This document shows, one piece after another, positions 6,393-10,494 of a stretch of 10,494 bases of DNA (position 1 is its first letter; each line of letters starts with the position of its first letter). The notes below the pieces were generated by a model. The model did not search any database, was not told the DNA's origin, and saw nothing but the letters and a program-made list of their open reading frames with translations. The stretch is from assembly GCA_030620115.1 (NCBI GenBank), contig JAUXFG010000137.1:1-10494 (forward strand), given 5' to 3'. The translations under genes were made by a program, and so were the position numbers. The stretch comes from Candidatus Fermentibacterota bacterium (lineage in GTDB: Bacteria; JAFGKV01).

Positions 6393-6726
6393 CCTAGCCC
6401 GAACTTCTCACCAACTTCTGGCTGCAAGCACCGATATGGCACCGCCTGCTTTCCGCCAGCTGGCGGACTCCATTCCGTCTTCGCTACAGCTATGACGTGA
6501 CAAGCAGCCTCCTCGATCCGCCGGCTGGCGGACAGAGGATACACCTTCGGGCTTCGCCACGGCGGAGCCAGGCTACGCCCTGACAGAGCCGGGAGCCTCG
6601 GTCGCAAGCCTTGCAGCCACAACCATTTCTTCTGTCTCGCCACGAAAGCCGGCGAGAAATCCGGACTGACATTCAGAAGGATCTCGGCGGTTTCGCTTCG
6701 AAAGCCGGTGAGAAGTCGGGGTTAGG
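6393..6726. mobile_element. 334-bp inverted-repeat element related to 6007-6178
   Basis: The left end CCTAGCCCGAACTTCTCACC (6393-6412) and the reverse complement of the right end, CCTAACCCCGACTTCTCACC (6707-6726), form imperfect terminal repeats. A 37-nt internal stretch (6437-6473) matches 6061-6097 of the smaller element with three differences, so the two are kin. Hairpins TCCGCCAGCTGGCGGA (6452-6467) and TCCGCCGGCTGGCGGA (6517-6532) lie inside. A further reverse motif copy at 6645-6669 suggests a nested or rearranged unit. No target duplication or gene is seen. The boundaries are my reading of the repeats and could be wrong. Confidence 0.5.
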
Positions 6727-6758
6727 CCTTGACGGATCGTTTGTTATGAGCCATTCTG

Positions 6759-6860
6759 GCAACTTCTCAATAATCCCGTGCGATATTGGGAAAATCCTCC
6801 CTCAATCCCCCTTTGCCAAAGGGGGAGAAGGTCGGATGGCCGGACTTATTGAGAGGTTAC
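6759..6860. mobile_element. 102-bp MITE with 8-bp flanking direct repeat
   Basis: The left end GCAACTTCTCAATAA (6759-6773) pairs with the right end TTATTGAGAGGTTAC (6846-6860), with two mismatches. The direct repeat CCATTCTG flanks it exactly at 6751-6758 and 6861-6868, as expected for a target-site duplication. The interior holds a TCCCCCTTT GCC AAAGGGGGA hairpin. It encodes nothing and would depend on a transposase elsewhere. Its right edge is 45 bp from the start of the deiminase gene, so that gene's promoter lies in or upstream of the element, or in the short remaining leader, where I see no convincing -35/-10 pair. Confidence 0.75.
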
Positions 6861-6905
6861 CCATTCTGAGACTTCACAATACCATTGAATCAACTGGAGG
6901 AGCAC

Positions 6906-8273
6906 ATGATCAGTGATCGGAGTGTCATCGTCGGCGTATTGCTTGTATTCGTGATTTCTGGACAGCTCGTTGCACAGCCTCCCTATGACCTACGGCCTCC
7001 GGCGGAGTTCGAAGCGCATGAGGGAATGATCATCGGCTGGTTGTATCTTGGCAGCTATGGAGCCTCCGCAGACACCATGTGGGCCAGGGCGGTTGAGGCC
7101 ATTGGGGAGGTGGGCACGGCGTATGTGGCCGTACGGTCGTCTGGCGCCATTTCGTACATCACGAATTTCCTGCAGTCGCTTTCGATCTCGTTGGACAATG
7201 TGGAATTCATTGCTACGGGAACCATGGTCAGCGTATGGGTGCGCGACTATGGGACCGGCTTTGCCTACCGGGAAGACGGCACGCGAGTGGTGGTGGAGGG
7301 GGGATATGAACAGGCGTTTCCCCAGTATATCGCCAATCTCTGGGGACTCGAGCACTATCATGTTCCCCTCAGCCTGCAGGGGGGTAACTACATGTCCGAT
7401 GGCTCAAGCGAGATCGCCATCTCTTCGGCCCCAGTGGGGAATCCTACAATCTGGCAGCAGACTGTACGATCCTACTATGATCTACCGCTTCACATGCTCC
7501 CGCCGCTTCAGGATGAACCCTGCGGCCACATCGACATGTACGCGCGATTTGTGGCGCCGAGGAAGGTCGTTCTGAGTCAATATGATAGTCCTTACTACAA
7601 TAACAACATGGATTTGGCGGCCGCGGAGTTCGAGGCTCGAGGATATGAAGTCCACCGGGTTCTGACCCCGCCGGTGATCAGTACCATGATACCAGAGGAC
7701 GCCATGGCAGATCCTTCGCTGCTCCATCTGCCTCCGGGATCAAAGGCGCCCACTGGGGGCCTCTGGGATGTATTCCGTACCTACACCAATGGTATTCAAT
7801 GTAACGGTTGCTACTTGCTCCCTGTGTACAATCATGAGTACGACCAACAGGCAATTGATGTCTTCCAGGCCGCGCTTCCCGACCATGAGATCATCCCCAT
7901 CAACTGCAATCAGATCATCCAATATGGCGGCGCACTGCACTGTACGTCCAGCGATATACCGCCCACTGCGCCGGCCAGGCCCGGGCACTTGACCATCACG
8001 GCGGTGGGGGATGACGCAGTGCTCACTTGGACAGGATCCCCGATAGGTGTTTCGGAATACCATGTATTCAGGCGCGCAGCGCCCCTGGGCTTCCAAGAAC
8101 ATTTGGACGAGTACGTCGCCTCGGCAAGCGGGACCTCTTGGACGGATTCCGGGGTCTTGTCGGGGTGTGCGACGGTTGTCTACCAGGTTCTGGCGGTGAG
8201 TACCAACGGCGTACGGAGTGTATTGAGCTCACGGTCCGGCGGGTCGAGCTTCGATCTATCCACGACTTTTTGA
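6906..8273 (+). CDS. exported agmatine/peptidylarginine deiminase-family protein with fibronectin-like domain
   Basis: A 455-aa protein of the PAD_porph/agmatine deiminase family, a guanidine-modifying fold that hydrolyses the guanidinium group of arginine, agmatine or peptidyl-arginine to a ureido group plus ammonia. A signal peptide is clear: hydrophobic residues 8-19 and a likely cut near VAQ|PP (24). Family motifs are RPPAEFEAHEGMIIGW (30-45), WVRDYG (111-116, catalytic D114), LQGGNY (157-162), CGHIDMY (206-212, H208 and D210), and YGGALHC (340-346, catalytic C346). From about 353 a proline-rich hinge leads into a fibronectin type III-like domain (HLTITAVGDDAVLTWTGSP ... EYHVFRR) running almost to the end. 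Cytosolic agmatine deiminases lack a signal peptide and this domain, so an extracytoplasmic substrate is more likely. The start is ATG 6906 with GGAGG 5 nt upstream; a TTG at 6885 is an unlikely alternative. No terminator separates it from the next gene, 36 bp downstream. Substrate is unresolved. Confidence 0.88.
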   Translation: MISDRSVIVGVLLVFVISGQLVAQPPYDLRPPAEFEAHEGMIIGWLYLGSYGASADTMWARAVEAIGEVGTAYVAVRSSGAISYITNFLQSLSISLDNVEFIATGTMVSVWVRDYGTGFAYREDGTRVVVEGGYEQAFPQYIANLWGLEHYHVPLSLQGGNYMSDGSSEIAISSAPVGNPTIWQQTVRSYYDLPLHMLPPLQDEPCGHIDMYARFVAPRKVVLSQYDSPYYNNNMDLAAAEFEARGYEVHRVLTPPVISTMIPEDAMADPSLLHLPPGSKAPTGGLWDVFRTYTNGIQCNGCYLLPVYNHEYDQQAIDVFQAALPDHEIIPINCNQIIQYGGALHCTSSDIPPTAPARPGHLTITAVGDDAVLTWTGSPIGVSEYHVFRRAAPLGFQEHLDEYVASASGTSWTDSGVLSGCATVVYQVLAVSTNGVRSVLSSRSGGSSFDLSTTF

Positions 8274-8309
8274 AAGGATGCGACAGTAACTAGCTCGGAG
8301 GAGGTTAGT

Positions 8310-10494
8310 ATGACACGTGTAGGGAAATGTAACTCGCTCTCTTCAGTGTTCCAATTCAGAACCTATCCATGGGATTGGCGTTTCCTGGCGTCTCTTGCCA
8401 TTGCCATGGTTTTTTTGTCCGGGCAGGCTGCGGCCACCGAGATGGTTGTTCGAGTCGATCTGAGCTCCGCACGCACGCACCAGGTGGAAGAGCTCCTCAA
8501 GATGCATCCGGATATCTTGGCGCGGGGTGATGATTGGGTGGATATTCTCGGTGACGAATCAATGATCGAGGAACTCAGGGATCTCAACCTGAAAACCGAG
8601 GTAAGAATAGCCGATGCCAGGGCATACGAGGCGAACCTCCGTGCCAGGGATTATTTCGATTTCTACCATGACTATCAGGAGATCGTGGACGAGATCACAC
8701 AGGTGGAGCAGGACTATCCCCATATCGTGAAGATCTACGACATCGGGGATTCATGGGAGAAGACCGAGGGAATCGCCGATCGGGACATTTGGGCTCTGAA
8801 GATTTCCGACAATGTCGATGAGTTCGAGCAGGAGGAGCCTGAGGTTCTCATCCTGGCGAATATCCATGCCCGGGAGATCATCACGCCGGAAATCGCCCTC
8901 TACATGATCCACTACCTCGTGGACAATTACGGCACCGATCCTCGGGTTACCAGACTCGTGGACGAGCGTCAGATCTGGATTATCCCCAACGGCAACCCCG
9001 ATGGTTTGGATTATGTTCACCACCAGGATATTTGGTGGCGAAAGAACCGTCGTGACAACGGCGACGGCACCTTTGGCGTGGATCTCAACCGGAACTACGG
9101 GTACATGTGGGGCTACGATGATATTGGATCCAGCCCTAACCCATCCTCCGAGGTCTACCGCGGCACGGGCCCATTTTCTGAACCGGAGTCACAAGCAATA
9201 CGAGATCTGTTCGAGGCTCATGCTTTTGTGATAGGCCTTTCCTATCACAGCTACGGGAATTGGTGGTTGTACCCATGGGGCTACATACCCGAGGATACGC
9301 CGGACCATCCGACGTTTGTGGCCATTGCGGACAGCTGCGTCGCATATAATGGATATGAGCCCGGGAATGCGGCATCAGGGACCATCTATATCGTCAATGG
9401 TGACACCGATGACTGGTTCTACGGCGAACAGACCACCAAGTACAAGACATTCGGCTTCACTCCGGAAGTAGGTGGCCCGGGGGATGGATTCCATCCTGAC
9501 ACCACGCGTGTAGTGCCTCTCATAATGGAGAACCTCTTTCCGAACCTTTATGTAATCGATGCGGTTGAGGAGTATTCTCCTCGCCCGATCATCGCACATG
9601 AACCCCTTGGGGATACGGAGGATCTGGTGGGGCCCTATCTCGTGGAAGCCGGAATCACGGCTCCCGTGTGGCCGCTCGATGAGAGCACGTTGGAGCTCCA
9701 TTTTCGCTGGGACGGCGGATCATTCCAAACCGTGTCGCTGATGCCCACGGGCGAGCCCGACCAATATCAGGCATCCATCCCTGGGCCGGGGATTTCCGGC
9801 ACGTACGAATACTACCTCAGTGCTTCGGACAGCATCCCTCGCATCGGCTATGCCCCGCCGGGTGCTCCGGATAGTCTCTTTGAGTTTCGTGTCTGGATGG
9901 ATGCGATTCCACCCACCATTGTGCATGTGCCGCTGGGTGATCAGGGAGTCGGAGATGCGCCGTACGGAGTGTTGGCCGAGGTGACTGACAATATCGGAGT
10001 CGATTCCGTGTGGATGGAGTACCGGGTCAATTTTGGTTCCTTGGAGGTGGTGCCGCTTCTTCCTCAGGGAAACGATATGTATCAAGGATGGATCGATCCC
10101 CAAGGTATCATACCAGGAGATACGCTGCAGTACCGGCTCTTCGCACGCGATGAGGCGGCGGCGCAGAATATGGCCACGCTTCCCGAGGAGGGGTTTTTCG
10201 TCTTCACCTTGATCCAGGGTCACAGCTTCGACTTCGAAGCGACCAATGGAGGGTTTGTGGCCTCACAGGGCGGAGACTGGGAGTGGGGAAGTCCCAGCGC
10301 GGGGCCCGGCTCTGCTTATTCAGGGCAACATGTGTGGGGCACGAATCTCGACGGGAACTACGCCGACGATTCCAATTCCACGTTGGACACGCCCTCCATG
10401 AGCCTTCTCAATGCCACTGAACCAATCCTGACGTTCTGGCACTGGTATCGAATGGAGTACGGCGATGGCGTCTACTGGGATGGGGGTAATGTCA
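8310..10494 (+). CDS. exported M14 zinc carboxypeptidase with C-terminal extensions, 3' end outside window
   Basis: The frame is open for 728 codons to the window edge. The first 43 residues form a long signal peptide (hydrophobic 25-38, likely cut after AAA at 42). A short prosegment-like region (about 44-110) precedes a carboxypeptidase T-type M14 catalytic domain (about 115-420). Zinc ligands are H186 and E189 in NIHARE and H313 in SYHSYG. Substrate-binding residues are R244 (WRKNRR) and N260/R261 (VDLNRNYG), and the general base is E386 (FTPEVGG). It would remove C-terminal residues from peptides outside the cytoplasm; I cannot set the residue preference. After the catalytic domain come about 220 residues of Ig/CARDB-like beta sequence (for example VLAEVTDNIGVDSVWMEYR), then from residue 639 an aromatic, Gly-rich jelly-roll-like segment (SFDFEATNGGFVASQGGDWE ...) that is cut off. 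The start is ATG 8310 with GGAGGAGG at 8297-8304. Probably co-transcribed with the deiminase gene. Confidence 0.9.
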   Translation, partial: MTRVGKCNSLSSVFQFRTYPWDWRFLASLAIAMVFLSGQAAATEMVVRVDLSSARTHQVEELLKMHPDILARGDDWVDILGDESMIEELRDLNLKTEVRIADARAYEANLRARDYFDFYHDYQEIVDEITQVEQDYPHIVKIYDIGDSWEKTEGIADRDIWALKISDNVDEFEQEEPEVLILANIHAREIITPEIALYMIHYLVDNYGTDPRVTRLVDERQIWIIPNGNPDGLDYVHHQDIWWRKNRRDNGDGTFGVDLNRNYGYMWGYDDIGSSPNPSSEVYRGTGPFSEPESQAIRDLFEAHAFVIGLSYHSYGNWWLYPWGYIPEDTPDHPTFVAIADSCVAYNGYEPGNAASGTIYIVNGDTDDWFYGEQTTKYKTFGFTPEVGGPGDGFHPDTTRVVPLIMENLFPNLYVIDAVEEYSPRPIIAHEPLGDTEDLVGPYLVEAGITAPVWPLDESTLELHFRWDGGSFQTVSLMPTGEPDQYQASIPGPGISGTYEYYLSASDSIPRIGYAPPGAPDSLFEFRVWMDAIPPTIVHVPLGDQGVGDAPYGVLAEVTDNIGVDSVWMEYRVNFGSLEVVPLLPQGNDMYQGWIDPQGIIPGDTLQYRLFARDEAAAQNMATLPEEGFFVFTLIQGHSFDFEATNGGFVASQGGDWEWGSPSAGPGSAYSGQHVWGTNLDGNYADDSNSTLDTPSMSLLNATEPILTFWHWYRMEYGDGVYWDGGNV

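Noticed and set aside
6611-6916. 101-codon forward frame spanning the MITE and the neighbouring repeats
   Set aside because: It is translated repeat sequence (KAGEKSGLGL, PQSPFAKGGEG from the CCCCCTTTGCC hairpin) and crosses element boundaries and the MITE target duplication. It overlaps the start of the deiminase gene without a ribosome binding site.

Overview
The window reads as a bacterial chromosomal segment from an uncultured lineage, moderately GC-rich by eye, with every supported gene on the + strand. Three things point, weakly, to the FCB group or a neighbouring environmental phylum: long secreted enzymes with fibronectin/Ig-like appendages, a DUF4258/YgiT toxin-antitoxin pair, and GC-rich palindromic repeats. 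Nothing here fixes the taxon.

Region 1 (1-4878) is a defence block read as one operon. It opens with the 3' part of an AbiEi-type antitoxin whose frame is broken near 257. An AbiEii nucleotidyltransferase toxin follows, overlapping it by 8 bp. Next is a 40-codon reading frame that bridges the toxin stop and the following start. Then comes a 1002-aa type III Res-like helicase-nuclease (BPTD_3080-like). The last gene is only the beginning of an OLD/RecF-type ATPase, cut off after about 20 recognisable residues. No DNA methyltransferase is visible.

Region 2 (4879-6905) is a repeat-rich junk or hot-spot region with one gene island. Two direct copies of a ~198-bp repeat (4879-5076 and 6176-6374, about 91% identical by hand alignment) each carry a long near-perfect palindrome. 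Between them lies a two-gene toxin-antitoxin cassette (DUF4258 protein plus YgiT-type zinc-finger protein). Around and after the second copy are small inverted-repeat elements sharing an ACTTCTC-type terminal motif. One of them, at 6759-6860, is flanked by an 8-bp direct repeat and looks like a genuine MITE insertion.

Region 3 (6906-10494) holds two exported enzymes 36 bp apart: an agmatine/peptidylarginine deiminase-family protein with a C-terminal fibronectin-like domain, and an M14 zinc carboxypeptidase with large C-terminal extensions that runs off the window end. They probably form an operon acting on arginine or peptide C-termini outside the cytoplasm.

The picture is a decayed defence island, with one frame-broken gene and one truncated gene, next to a repeat-rich insertion zone that also hosts a toxin-antitoxin pair, followed by an intact secreted-enzyme operon. 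All family assignments come from reading motifs in the translated sequence. No database search was run.
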